64,000 nt of DNA, taken from positions 1-64,000 of the forward strand of contig DELT01000069.1 in assembly GCA_002354555.1 (NCBI GenBank), read 5' to 3'. Both the position numbers and the translations under genes were made by a program. Under the pieces are notes generated by a model. That model worked only from the letters and a program-made list of their open reading frames with translations, was not told where the DNA came from and did no database searches. The stretch comes from Methylophaga sp. UBA2689. Its GTDB lineage: Bacteria; Pseudomonadota; Gammaproteobacteria; Nitrosococcales; Methylophagaceae. Below, piece by piece: positions 49,483-59,217 of the stretch. The first letter of the stretch is position 1. Each line of letters starts with the position of its first letter.

Positions 49483-49835
49483 AAGACCTCATCCGTTGGT
49501 TTGAAAGTGCGGATGAGGTTTCACAGAATTATTGCGAAACCACTTGCATGCCTATTCGGCGATGCAAAAGCCACTGCGCAGAATGCCCGAAGCCCGTTTT
49601 ATTGCCTGACAACGTAGACGCTTACGATCTCTTCTTTGCCTGCTATACCCAGTTTGTGGTTGATAACTTTGGTGTTCCACAGATTGCCTATTCTGAAGTG
49701 AAGGTGGCAGCTGATTGGTTAGGTATTAAAGTCACTGAAGAGGTGTTTGCCAAGTTCAGAGTAATGGAAAGGGAATTAAAATCTATCCGAGTGCATCAAA
49801 ATGGCCAAGAATCGTCAGGTATTAATCAAGTTTGA
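49452..49835 (+). CDS. Tail assembly chaperone T part, expressed by -1 frameshift
   Basis: The frame runs from about 49452; productive reading begins after the slip at 49479. LKDLIRWFESADEVSQNYCE and CRSHCAECP-like cysteines (CKSHCAECPKP) plus WLGIKVTEEVFAKFRVMERE match the DUF1799/T-type partner. Its start codon lacks a good ribosome site, consistent with production only as a fusion. Confidence 0.75.
   Translation: MPDGANLKKLKDLIRWFESADEVSQNYCETTCMPIRRCKSHCAECPKPVLLPDNVDAYDLFFACYTQFVVDNFGVPQIAYSEVKVAADWLGIKVTEEVFAKFRVMERELKSIRVHQNGQESSGINQV
49473..49519 (+). promoter_or_regulatory. Programmed -1 ribosomal frameshift signal
   Basis: Slippery heptamer A-AAA-AAC (49473-49479, in the correct zero-frame phase) is directly followed by TAA. 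Six bases later a perfect 10-bp stem forms, ACCTCATCCG (49486-49495) and CGGATGAGGT (49510-49519), with a 14-nt loop. Confidence 0.88.
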
Positions 49836-51945
49836 AGGAGATAGCAGGGGGTTAGTGAATGCCTCCAGGCTTTCTCAAAAAGAACTAGGAGAGATCCAGC
49901 GCTCTGCAAAACAAGCATCAGGTGAGTTAACCGGTATGAGCGGTAAACTTGGTGCAGTGGCAAAAAATGTGGCTTTATTGGGTGCTGCTGCCGCAACAGC
50001 CGCCGCAGCAGGACTGGCATACCAAGTTAAACAGACAATCGATCTGGCTGATAATTACGCCAAACTGTCACAAAAGGTCAATGTATCGGTTGAGTCCCTC
50101 TCTACGCTCGATTATGTGGCCAATCTGAACGGTACCAGTTTAAACGTAGTGTCGAAGGCGCTTTTACGGGTCAGTTCAAACCTGCTCGATGCCGATCGTG
50201 GTTTAAAGGAGTCGGTAGAAAACTTTCAAGATCTGGGTATAGAGACTAAAACAGCTACCGGGCAGCTTCGATCGGCTGATGATGTGTTGATCGATGTGGC
50301 TGATCGTTTTGCTCAGATGGAGGATGGCACCCAGAAAACAGCCCTGGCCATGAAGCTTTTTGGTAAGTCAGGTGCAGAATTAATTCCGATGCTTAATATG
50401 GGCTCGGCAGGTATTCGTGAGCTTCAGGAAGAGGCCAGAAAGCTGGGCCTGGAGATCGGTACCGAAACCGCCAAACAGGCTGAAATATTCAACGATAATA
50501 TTTATCGAATGCAGCAGCTGATGAAAGGTGTTGCTGTAGAGCTCACCACCTCATTATTGCCTAAACTGGAAGAGCTCACTTCTTTGTTTCTGGATAAACG
50601 TTTATCCGGTGGCAGTTTGTTTGAATCGCTATCCTTTGCTTTGAGTGGTCGCGACGCCGCTACTAATGAGATTAAAAGGCAAATCACTGATCAGCAACAG
50701 ATTCAGGACGATTTACTTGAGGAGAGCTCACGCCCACGTTTATTGCGAATCAATCCGTTCAGAAGCGATGAATCAATCAAGGCTGAATTTGATGAGCGCA
50801 GGCAACAGATCAAGGATCTGGAGGCTGAGTTAGAACGTCTTTACAGTATCGGGTCTGAAGAAAACAAAACGATTAAGCTTCCCTCTGTGGTTGGTACTGT
50901 GGATACAGCTGCTGTGGAAGCTTCTACCAAGGCAAGAGAGCAGCAGCAGAAAGCCACCACAAAAGCCAGAGAAAGTCTTGAGTCCATGAATCTGGCGTTG
51001 ATTCAACAGGCCGAGACTTTTGGAAAATCAGAAACGGATATCATCAAATATCGTCTTTCTGTGGGCGATTTGTCCGATGAAGTAAAGATGGCAGGGGATG
51101 CCGGCAAGGCGCTGGCTGATTCAATTCTTCTGAATACCTCAGCTTTAGAACAACAGCAGCAAATACAACAGCAGGCTATTGCCACACAAGCGCAAGATGC
51201 TGCTGATAAATTGCGCGCTACGGACATTGTAAAGGGATTACGAACAGAAGAAGAGCAGCTTGCCCAGGCGATCAATGAGGTGAAGCTGTTGGTTGAAGGC
51301 GGCTATCTCACAGATGAGGCTGGCAGCAAAGAGGTAGATCGGCTGATTGGCCAGTTTGATGATCTGAAAAATAAGGCCAAACAAAATAAAGATCAGTTTG
51401 ATGAGTTGCGAAATGCCGTTAATGGCTGGGGTCGTGATTTTGCCAATTCTGTTGTTGACGCTGATTTCACCTTTGCAGGGTTCGTCGATAATGTACTAAA
51501 ACAGCTGGCAAAAATAGCACTGCAGCAGGCTACTCAGCCATTCTTCAATGCCTTTGGTGATTTGCTAAGCGCAGGTGCAGGTAGTCTGTTTTCAGGTTTT
51601 GGTGGTGCCGCAACGGGTAGCGCTGCAAATGTTGCTCAAAATGGTATTTCATTCAGTGCTGACGGCAATATGTTTAACCGGCCCAGCCTTACTACCATTG
51701 CTGAACGCGGGCAGCCAGAGGCTGTATTGCCGCTCGCCAGAGTGGGTGGTCAGTTGGGCGTGCAGGTTGTGGGTGGTTCGTCCGGTCCTGGCGGTCAACC
51801 CATTCAGATCAGTATTGCAGTAGATGCCAATGGCAGCGCTGTGAGCGGCAATGAACCAAAAGGCAACCAGTTAGGCAAGGCGCTGGGTAATGCCGTTCGG
51901 GACGTGTTAGTTCAAGAGAAACGACCAGGTGGATTATTGTCATGA
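49801..51945 (+). CDS. Tail length tape measure protein
   Basis: 714 residues. Helical throughout, with a hydrophobic segment early (AKNVALLGAAAATAAAAGLA), then LADNYAKLSQKVNVSVESLS and KTALAMKLFGKSGAELIPML, typical of tape measure proteins; glutamine-rich coiled coil in the middle. The length sets the tail length (roughly 100 nm by the usual relation). It overlaps the T frame by 35 bp. Confidence 0.9.
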   Translation: MAKNRQVLIKFEGDSRGLVNASRLSQKELGEIQRSAKQASGELTGMSGKLGAVAKNVALLGAAAATAAAAGLAYQVKQTIDLADNYAKLSQKVNVSVESLSTLDYVANLNGTSLNVVSKALLRVSSNLLDADRGLKESVENFQDLGIETKTATGQLRSADDVLIDVADRFAQMEDGTQKTALAMKLFGKSGAELIPMLNMGSAGIRELQEEARKLGLEIGTETAKQAEIFNDNIYRMQQLMKGVAVELTTSLLPKLEELTSLFLDKRLSGGSLFESLSFALSGRDAATNEIKRQITDQQQIQDDLLEESSRPRLLRINPFRSDESIKAEFDERRQQIKDLEAELERLYSIGSEENKTIKLPSVVGTVDTAAVEASTKAREQQQKATTKARESLESMNLALIQQAETFGKSETDIIKYRLSVGDLSDEVKMAGDAGKALADSILLNTSALEQQQQIQQQAIATQAQDAADKLRATDIVKGLRTEEEQLAQAINEVKLLVEGGYLTDEAGSKEVDRLIGQFDDLKNKAKQNKDQFDELRNAVNGWGRDFANSVVDADFTFAGFVDNVLKQLAKIALQQATQPFFNAFGDLLSAGAGSLFSGFGGAATGSAANVAQNGISFSADGNMFNRPSLTTIAERGQPEAVLPLARVGGQLGVQVVGGSSGPGGQPIQISIAVDANGSAVSGNEPKGNQLGKALGNAVRDVLVQEKRPGGLLS

Positions 51946-52274
51946 GTACCTTTACGTTTACGCCGGCATACAGTGCTCAACAGACTAAAAAACCTCGGGT
52001 CCGTAAATCGGCCTTTGGTGATGGCTACGAGCAACGCAGTGCAGACGGCATTAATACAATTAAACGTGTTTGGTCACTTCGCTTCACGAAATCGTCAGCG
52101 GATATTGCTGAGGTGGATGCGTTCCTATCCAGCATGGGCGGCGTGACATCCTTTGACTGGACGCCGCCAACTGGCGCGGCGGGTAAGTGGCTCTGTGAAG
52201 AGTGGAGCGAGGGTTTGGATGGTTATAACAAAGAAACCATCACCGCCACTTTTACTGAGGTGTTTGGCGAATGA
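51942..52274 (+). CDS. Minor tail protein M
   Basis: 110 residues: RKSAFGDGYEQRSADGINTI and FDWTPPTG match the lambda gpM family of tail-tip proteins. It overlaps both neighbours by four bases. Confidence 0.85.
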   Translation: MSTFTFTPAYSAQQTKKPRVRKSAFGDGYEQRSADGINTIKRVWSLRFTKSSADIAEVDAFLSSMGGVTSFDWTPPTGAAGKWLCEEWSEGLDGYNKETITATFTEVFGE

Positions 52275-52960
52275 GTATTGCAACGGATATTCAAAGTCTG
52301 GATCCCGGCGCCATTGTCGATGTGTTTGAGTTGGACGCCACAGAGATTGGCGGTACCGTTTTTCGCTGGTCAAATTTTGTTAATGAATTGGGTGATCCCA
52401 TAGTCTGGGATGGCGATGAATACACCCAGTTTCCTATTGAGGCGGAAGGTTTTGAAAAAGATGGCAATGGAAAATCACCCAGACCTATCTTGCGTGTGGC
52501 CAATGTCACCGGTTTGATTGGTGCGCTGGCCAGAGAGTTGGACGACCTAGCGGGAGCCAAAGTCATTCGTCGCCGCACGTTTGTGAAATATCTTGATGCA
52601 GTGAATTTTGCAGAAGGCAACCCGACTGCAGATCCTAGCGTGAAGTTTACCGATGAAGTCTGGTTTGTAGAGCGTAAGACTTCTGAAAATGGCATTTTTA
52701 TCGAGTTTGAGCTGGCGTCAGCTTATGATCTCTCTGGCCAGACTCTGCCGCGACGGCCGGTGGTACAAAATGTCTGTATTTGGCAGTACCGATCGACTGA
52801 GTGTGGTTATGCTGGGGATCCAGTTGCTGATCAAAATGACAATCCTACCGCTGTCTTGGCGCAGGATAAATGTGGTAAGCGAATTGGCTCTTGTGCTTTG
52901 CGCTTTGGTGACAACGTGGCATTGCCGTTTGGCTCCTTTCCGGGGGTGGGTAAATTGTGA
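52271..52960 (+). CDS. Minor tail protein L
   Basis: 229 residues. Four C-terminal cysteines (VCIWQYRSTECGYAG, DKCGKRIGSCALRFG) form the iron-sulfur type cluster site of lambda gpL. DPGAIVDVFELDATEIGG and RILRVAN-like segments complete the match. Confidence 0.88.
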   Translation: MSIATDIQSLDPGAIVDVFELDATEIGGTVFRWSNFVNELGDPIVWDGDEYTQFPIEAEGFEKDGNGKSPRPILRVANVTGLIGALARELDDLAGAKVIRRRTFVKYLDAVNFAEGNPTADPSVKFTDEVWFVERKTSENGIFIEFELASAYDLSGQTLPRRPVVQNVCIWQYRSTECGYAGDPVADQNDNPTAVLAQDKCGKRIGSCALRFGDNVALPFGSFPGVGKL

Positions 52961-53658
52961 AGCTACCCGATAAAGTCATTAAAGCAATTGAGGCGCATGC
53001 CGCTGAGTGCTATCCACGTGAGTGCTGTGGCTTGGTGATCATTCGTAAGGGGCGCCCGCATTATTTTCCCTGCAGGAATGTCGCTCGGCAAGGGGATTTT
53101 GCCATTCATCCAGAGGATTACGCTGCTGCAGAGGATGCTGGTGCGGTGGCGATGGTGGTGCATTCTCACCCTAATATTTCACCCTTGCCCAGCCAGTCGG
53201 ATTTGATTGGTTGTGAGCGGTCCGGTTTGCCCTGGTTGATTATGAACTGGCCAACGGGCCAAACCCACCAGTTTGAGCCATCAGGTTATCAGGCAGATTT
53301 ATATGGTCGTCAGTTTCATCATGGTGTGCTTGATTGCTACAGCTTCATTCGTGATTATTACAAGCAGGTTTTGCAGATCGATATTCCCGATTTTAAACGA
53401 GACTATAACTGGTGGATTGCCGGGCAGGATTTATATCGAGAGGGTTTCGCCTCGGCAGGTTTTCATGTGGTGGATACGGTTCAGGAGCATGACGTGCTGT
53501 TATTGCGGGTGGCCAGCCCGGTGCCAAATCATGGCGCGGTGTATTTGGGTGGCAATATTATCGGTCATCACCAGGTTAATCGTTTATCCAGCCGTGATAT
53601 TTATGGCGGGCTTTATCAAAAAAGCACAACACACATCTTAAGGCATCATCTGGTATGA
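52957..53658 (+). CDS. Tail assembly protein K (JAMM and NlpC/P60 domains)
   Basis: 233 residues. The N-terminal JAMM domain has ECCGLVIIR and HSHPNISPLPSQSD; the C-terminal NlpC/P60-like domain has LDCYSFIRDYY (catalytic Cys) and NIIGHHQVNR (His). Such proteins help the tail tip mature or pass the cell wall. Confidence 0.88.
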   Translation: MKLPDKVIKAIEAHAAECYPRECCGLVIIRKGRPHYFPCRNVARQGDFAIHPEDYAAAEDAGAVAMVVHSHPNISPLPSQSDLIGCERSGLPWLIMNWPTGQTHQFEPSGYQADLYGRQFHHGVLDCYSFIRDYYKQVLQIDIPDFKRDYNWWIAGQDLYREGFASAGFHVVDTVQEHDVLLLRVASPVPNHGAVYLGGNIIGHHQVNRLSSRDIYGGLYQKSTTHILRHHLV

Positions 53659-54239
53659 AAACAGTTATGTTATATGGCTCTCTCGGGAGTCAGTTTGGGC
53701 GTGTCTATCGTTTTGAGATACAGAGCCCAGCCGAGGCGGTTAGGGCGTTGTGCGCCACTGTGAAGGGTTTCCGGCAGGCGCTATCCCGGGGTGAATATCG
53801 CGTGATTGTGGGCGGTAAGTCTTCACTGGAGCTCAATCAGGTAGTGCACCCGATTTCTGACCGTGAAAGTATTCGTATTGTGCCGGTCGTCAGTGGTAGT
53901 GGTGATGGTTTCGGCAAAATTCTGGTGGGTGCTGCATTGATCGGGTTAAGTTTGGCGGTACCTGGGTTTGGTGCATTCACTATTGCGGGGCAATCATTTT
54001 CGGTGGCCTCAATCGCCGGTAGTATTGGTTTTTCTCTGGTGCTTGGCGGTGTAAGTCAGATGCTTTTCAAGCCGCCAAAGGGCCCAGACACAGCAGAGCG
54101 TCCAGAAAACAAGCCTTCTTTTATCTTTAATGGTGCCATCAATACCACGCGGCAGGGCGGCATAGTGCCTTTGTGTTATGGCGAAACGGTAGTAGGAAGC
54201 CAAGTGATTTCAGCCGGACTGAGTGTTGAGCAGTTATGA
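53655..54239 (+). CDS. Tail assembly protein I
   Basis: 194 residues. An N-terminal ubiquitin-like fold (TVMLYGSLGSQFGRVYRFEI), a glycine-rich hydrophobic middle and GGIVPLCYGETVVGS at the end match lambda gpI, which acts with K and J. Confidence 0.88.
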   Translation: MKTVMLYGSLGSQFGRVYRFEIQSPAEAVRALCATVKGFRQALSRGEYRVIVGGKSSLELNQVVHPISDRESIRIVPVVSGSGDGFGKILVGAALIGLSLAVPGFGAFTIAGQSFSVASIAGSIGFSLVLGGVSQMLFKPPKGPDTAERPENKPSFIFNGAINTTRQGGIVPLCYGETVVGSQVISAGLSVEQL

Positions 54240-57200
54240 CAGATCTGATTCGTGGTAGCGGTGGCGGTGGCAAGTCGGGTGGCGGTGGCGGTCGCGTTGC
54301 CGTAGAGGCGCCTGACAGTCTTCGGTCTAAGCAGTTTGCCCGCGTCATTGATATGGTCAGTGAAGGAGAGATCGAGGGGCTGGTAGATGGTCTCAGCTCG
54401 GTTTATCTGGATGATACACCGGTTCAAAATCCTGACGGCTCCTTTAATTTTGATGGCGTGGTGTTTGATTCACGCACCGGTACGCAGAGTCAGGAGCATA
54501 TTGAGGGCTTCCCCGCTGTAGAGGCAGAAACAGCTGTTTCTGTAGAGGTAAAAAATGATGCCTCAGTTGTGCGCTCTATCACCGATGCCGACATTGATGC
54601 GGTTCGCGTAACCATATCAGTGCCACAACTGACCCGGCAGGATACTACTAATGGTGATATCAAAGGCACTTCGATTCAGTTGGCTATTGATGTGCAGGAT
54701 GATGGCGGCGGTTTTGTTCCGGTTAAGATCGGCAAATACTCATTCACTTTGAGTGACTCCGGTAGCGTGGTAAGCAGTCTGGAAACAGAGATTATCAGTG
54801 CCTCGTTAAGGGTGAATTGGTTTGGTGTTACCACCAAAACGTATCAGTCAGCAGTATGGCGAGTGGATTATCGCGCAGTAGGTGACACGGAATGGCTATC
54901 TTTGGCGACAGGAAATGTTGCCGGATCAGTCAAAAATGAATGGGTTAAAAGCTTGCAGGGGGCATGGTTTGGCGGTTCTTATCAATTAATAGCGCCAACT
55001 AAGTCCGCAGTAGCACCGTTTACTGCGCCTGTAGAGGATGCTTATGAGTTTCGTGTAGTCAAGGTGTCAGGCTCTGGTAGTTTTGATTTGTCCGGCACTG
55101 GGGTTGGATGGCGTGGTTTCGACATTATCAGTGGTAAAACATCGAGCCGGTACCAGCGATCTTATCGGGTGGATTTACCCGGCTCGGGGCCGTGGGATAT
55201 TCGGGTTCGTCGACTGACAGCAGACAGCAGCAGCTCAGCATTACAGAATAAAACCTTTTGGGATAGTTACACTACCTTGGTTGATAGCAAGTTTCGCTAC
55301 CCTAATTCGGCTTTGATGGCACTCAGCATCGATGCGGAGAAGTTTCAAAGCATCCCGACGCGGGCGTATCACATTCGCGGCATTATCGTTCAGGTGCCGA
55401 GTAATTACGATCCTGTTACGCGTGAATATGACGGCGTTTGGAACGGCACGTTTACGCCGGCGTGGACTAATAATCCGGCATGGGTATTTTACGATCTGAT
55501 CACTAATGACCGTTACGGGCTTGGCAATAAGATCCCAGCTGATCAGGTTGATAAGTGGGGCCTGTATGCCATCGCTCAATATTGCGATGAAATGGTAGAT
55601 GATGGACTTGGCGGTGTTGAGCCACGTTTTGTTTGCAATGTGTATCTTCAAGAGCGAAGTGATGCGACAAATCTACTGCAGGCATTGGCCTCCAGTTTTC
55701 GTGCACTTATGTTCTGGATGGATGGGGCGATTACCGCTGTTCAGGATTCACCCAAACAGCCGGTCGCTTTATTTACACCAGCCAATATAATTGATGGGGC
55801 TTTTAATTATGCCAGCAGCGGGGCGAGCACTCGCCATACCGTGGCGCTGGTGACATGGAATGATCCATCTGATCTATATCGTCAATCAATTGAATATGTT
55901 TCAGATGATGAAGGGATCTCTCGTTATGGCGTGGTTCAAACAGAAGTGGTTGCGATGGGCTGCACGTCTCGCGGGCAAGCGCATCGCTTCGGACGTGCTT
56001 TGTTATTTGCAGAACGTATGGAAACGGAAACGGTCAGCTTCAAAGCGGGACTATCTGGATTAGCTGTTGCGCCAGGTGAAGTGATCCAAACTTCCGATCC
56101 TGTTCGCGCTGGCCAGCGACTTGGTGGGCGGATAATTTCTGCGACACTTAATACAGTCACGCTGGATAGCGATATTGTCATTGAGTCTGGCAAATCTTAT
56201 ACCTTGTGGGTGGTTTTACCTGATGGAACCGTCGAAAGCCGATCAATTATAAACGCTGCCGGCACCAGCTCTTTGATGTCCGTTTCAGCAGACTTTAGCG
56301 ATGTACCGTTAAATCTGGCCATGTGGGTGGTGGGGGTTTCCGATTTGATCCCAGAGACTTGGCGGGTCATGTCTATTGCTGAGGTGGATGACGTTAATGC
56401 AGAGATCACTGCACTGGAATATCGCGATGATAAGTATGATGCGATTGATAATAATCTCGCTTTGGAACCACGTGTAACAACGGGTCTCACGGCCATACCA
56501 GATGCGCCACAGAATGTGCAGGCGAATGAAGCGCTGTATCTGGTGAATAGTTCGGTAGTGGCCACTCGTATCGAGTTGAGCTGGGAGGGCAATGCGGCAT
56601 CGTATGAAATCCAGCACCGGGAAACCGATGGCAACTGGATCACGGTTAATACGCAAAATACGTCCATTGAAATTGGCCCGGTAGATACCACGGAGTATCA
56701 GATTAAGCTTGCGGCGAAAAACCTGTTGGGTGCACGCTCGCAAATTGTCAGTCTGAGCAAAACCATCTATGGCCTAACGGCGCCGCCTGTTAATGTGACC
56801 GGTTTTAGGATGACGGCCATTGCAGGTAATGCACACTTTGCATGGAATGCGGCCACTGATCTGGATGTGATTGTGGGGGGCAATATTCGCATTCGACACA
56901 CTAAAGAAACGGTGGCGCCAGAGTGGAGTAATGCGGTGGATATTGGCGGCGTGATTGCCGGCAAGTCCACATCAGCCGTGTTGCCATTAATCAATGGTAC
57001 CTACCTGGCGAAATTTGTGGATTCATCTGGTAATCAGTCGTCCGATGCGGTGGCCATTGTGACCACAGCGCCCAGTATTATTAAAACCAATCTGGTGGAT
57101 ACGGCTATTGAAAATCCATCATTTTCAGGTAGTAAAACTAATCTAGTACTGGATGGCGGCGGTAACTTGATACTGGATGACACCAGTGAAATCGGTGTTT

Positions 57201-57760
57201 ATTTGTTTAATAACAGTGTTGATCTGTTGAGTGTTCAAACCTCTCGCCTTACGGTTTCCATTGACAGTATCGGGTTTGATACGGCTGATCTTATCGGCTC
57301 ACGCGGACTGATTTCTGGATGGCAAAGTGTTACGGGTGCCACGGTTTCTGATGTGGGAGTTGATCTGTATGTGCGCACCTCACAAGATGGCATCACATTC
57401 AGTGATTGGGAGTCCTTTGTGGTGGGCGATTACACCGCCAGAGCCTTTGAGTTTAAAGCAGAATTATTCAGTGATTACGCCACACACAATATTGCAATTG
57501 CGTCTTTGAGTGTCACAGTCGATATGCCCGACCGCATCGAGAGCGATCGGGATCTGACAAGTGGGGCTGCCGCATATAACGTGACGTATAGCGATGAGTT
57601 TATTCAGACACCATCAGTTGGTATTACTGCACAGGATATGGCGACCGGTGATTATTATGAGTTATCCAATAAAACCACAGAGGGCTTTGATGTGACCTTT
57701 AAAAACGCCAGCGGCACAGCGATAAGTCGCGTGTTCGATTATTTTGCAAGGGGATATTAA
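54236..57760 (+). CDS. Host-specificity/tail tip protein J
   Basis: 1174 residues. RGSGGGGKSGGGGGR at the start, SLRSKQFARVIDMVSEGEIE, QNFDGVVFDSRTGTQ-like region and fibronectin type III-like segments (PDAPQNVQANEALYL, TAPPVNVTGFRMTA) match gpJ. The C-terminal third should carry receptor specificity. It overlaps gene I by four bases. Confidence 0.93.
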   Translation: MTDLIRGSGGGGKSGGGGGRVAVEAPDSLRSKQFARVIDMVSEGEIEGLVDGLSSVYLDDTPVQNPDGSFNFDGVVFDSRTGTQSQEHIEGFPAVEAETAVSVEVKNDASVVRSITDADIDAVRVTISVPQLTRQDTTNGDIKGTSIQLAIDVQDDGGGFVPVKIGKYSFTLSDSGSVVSSLETEIISASLRVNWFGVTTKTYQSAVWRVDYRAVGDTEWLSLATGNVAGSVKNEWVKSLQGAWFGGSYQLIAPTKSAVAPFTAPVEDAYEFRVVKVSGSGSFDLSGTGVGWRGFDIISGKTSSRYQRSYRVDLPGSGPWDIRVRRLTADSSSSALQNKTFWDSYTTLVDSKFRYPNSALMALSIDAEKFQSIPTRAYHIRGIIVQVPSNYDPVTREYDGVWNGTFTPAWTNNPAWVFYDLITNDRYGLGNKIPADQVDKWGLYAIAQYCDEMVDDGLGGVEPRFVCNVYLQERSDATNLLQALASSFRALMFWMDGAITAVQDSPKQPVALFTPANIIDGAFNYASSGASTRHTVALVTWNDPSDLYRQSIEYVSDDEGISRYGVVQTEVVAMGCTSRGQAHRFGRALLFAERMETETVSFKAGLSGLAVAPGEVIQTSDPVRAGQRLGGRIISATLNTVTLDSDIVIESGKSYTLWVVLPDGTVESRSIINAAGTSSLMSVSADFSDVPLNLAMWVVGVSDLIPETWRVMSIAEVDDVNAEITALEYRDDKYDAIDNNLALEPRVTTGLTAIPDAPQNVQANEALYLVNSSVVATRIELSWEGNAASYEIQHRETDGNWITVNTQNTSIEIGPVDTTEYQIKLAAKNLLGARSQIVSLSKTIYGLTAPPVNVTGFRMTAIAGNAHFAWNAATDLDVIVGGNIRIRHTKETVAPEWSNAVDIGGVIAGKSTSAVLPLINGTYLAKFVDSSGNQSSDAVAIVTTAPSIIKTNLVDTAIENPSFSGSKTNLVLDGGGNLILDDTSEIGVYLFNNSVDLLSVQTSRLTVSIDSIGFDTADLIGSRGLISGWQSVTGATVSDVGVDLYVRTSQDGITFSDWESFVVGDYTARAFEFKAELFSDYATHNIAIASLSVTVDMPDRIESDRDLTSGAAAYNVTYSDEFIQTPSVGITAQDMATGDYYELSNKTTEGFDVTFKNASGTAISRVFDYFARGY

Positions 57761-58806
57761 TGTCTCAGTCAGATTATGAAGTAGAAGATCAGACAGGTGC
57801 TTCCTTTCTGGGGGATATAAACAGCATATTAGCAGCCATTGTCACTAACAATTCGGGGCCAACAGAGCCCGGTACTACCTTTGCGCATCAGTGGTGGTCC
57901 GATACAACCTCTAATATTCTCAAGCGTCGGAATGCTGCTAATACATCATGGGTTAATGTCATTGGCCTAAGTCAAAGCCTGACCAATGTGAGCAACACTT
58001 CAGATGCTAACAAACCTGTTAGCACCGCCACTCAGGCAGCTTTAGATGCACTGACGACGAGCATACCCGGGCTTGTCGATTCAAATGCGCCCGCACAGAT
58101 CAGCGGGTTGGTCGTGACCAACAACGCGACAGATCTAGAGCATGATATCGACATCAGCTCGGGCCAATTCGGCAGCGTGAAATTGTCGTCAGGTCTAACC
58201 AAACGCCTCGATGCCAGTTTTGCATCTGGTGATGGCAATGGCGGGATGGTGGGCGCATTGCCATCGTCAGGCGTGGTGTATGTGTTTTTGATTAAGAACG
58301 GAAGCAGCATAGATGTCTACGCTGAAACCACAAATGGAGAAAACCCGCCAAGCGGCTGGACCATTGTTAAGCGTATTGCTGTTCGCATAACAGACGCCAG
58401 CAATAATTTGCAGAGGGTTATAGTTAGTGGTTCTGGACAATCCTTGATTGTCTATCCTCACACTGTGCAGCTTGATTGGAGTGTTTCAACTGTTCCAACA
58501 TCAAGAACGGCATACCCAATTAGTAGTGTTCTAAGTTGCCCACCCAATGTAAATGCTGGAATAATTCACAAGATTGCATCCGGCGCTCCTACAAATATAT
58601 ATATGAATAGCTTACTTGAAGAATCAATAATTCCAGTAGTAAACGGTTTTGGGGACTTTAGTACGGGTAGCAATGGTGCGCAAGGGTCAATGCAAAAACT
58701 AATTCGCGTTAACGGTGATAGGCAGGTTGGTGTTGTCAGAAGCGGGACTGATCCTAATGTCTCTTACATTGGTTTTGTGAGCTACTGGATAGAGGATAGA
58801 TCATGA
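57760..58806 (+). CDS. Tail fibre protein
   Basis: 348 residues. The N-terminus GDINSILAAIVTNNSGPTEP and FAHQWWSDTTSNILKRRNAAN is the common anchoring segment of siphophage side-tail fibres; the C-terminal half is beta-rich. The stop is followed by a fibre chaperone-like gene. Confidence 0.75.
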   Translation: MSQSDYEVEDQTGASFLGDINSILAAIVTNNSGPTEPGTTFAHQWWSDTTSNILKRRNAANTSWVNVIGLSQSLTNVSNTSDANKPVSTATQAALDALTTSIPGLVDSNAPAQISGLVVTNNATDLEHDIDISSGQFGSVKLSSGLTKRLDASFASGDGNGGMVGALPSSGVVYVFLIKNGSSIDVYAETTNGENPPSGWTIVKRIAVRITDASNNLQRVIVSGSGQSLIVYPHTVQLDWSVSTVPTSRTAYPISSVLSCPPNVNAGIIHKIASGAPTNIYMNSLLEESIIPVVNGFGDFSTGSNGAQGSMQKLIRVNGDRQVGVVRSGTDPNVSYIGFVSYWIEDRS

Positions 58807-59156
58807 TTTTTGTTCATAGGTTGAATGACGTGATTATCGGCAGCGGCGCAAACCCACAGATCGATCGAGCGCCCGAAATAGCCGATGAAAATAATCCTGA
58901 TTGGGTAGCGTATCTCAATCACCCGCGTGAGCATATCGATCACTCTACTGCTTCTAAGTTAAAGCTTAAACGCAAGCTTGATGAGCTTGGCGTTTGGGCA
59001 AGTCTGCGGGCGGTGATGGTGCAGGATCAGGACGTTTGGGATGAATGGTTGCTGGCGCAGGATATCGATATCGATGACCCCTTAGTCAATGCAATGCGGG
59101 TACAGATGGAATGGACGACTCAGCAGGTTAAGGATTTATTTAATTCCGTTAATTAG
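58803..59156 (+). CDS. Tail fibre assembly chaperone-like protein
   Basis: 117 residues. ENNPDWVAYLNHPREHIDHS and a helical C-terminus match small phage tail assembly chaperones encoded next to fibres. It overlaps the fibre gene (ATGA). Confidence 0.6.
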   Translation: MIFVHRLNDVIIGSGANPQIDRAPEIADENNPDWVAYLNHPREHIDHSTASKLKLKRKLDELGVWASLRAVMVQDQDVWDEWLLAQDIDIDDPLVNAMRVQMEWTTQQVKDLFNSVN

Positions 59157-59182
59157 CACCTTTAAAATTTTGATTTTCAGAT

Positions 59183-59202
59183 GCCCCGAAAGGGGTTTTT
59201 TT
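59183..59202 (+). terminator. Terminator after the fibre chaperone gene
   Basis: CCCCGAAAGGGG followed by seven T residues; the next ribosome site starts six bases later. Confidence 0.75.
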
Positions 59203-59217
59203 ATGCCTGGAGGTTTT

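Noticed and set aside
59089..59217. N-terminal extension of the phage lipoprotein
   Set aside because: It runs through a terminator and would bury the lipobox signal peptide.
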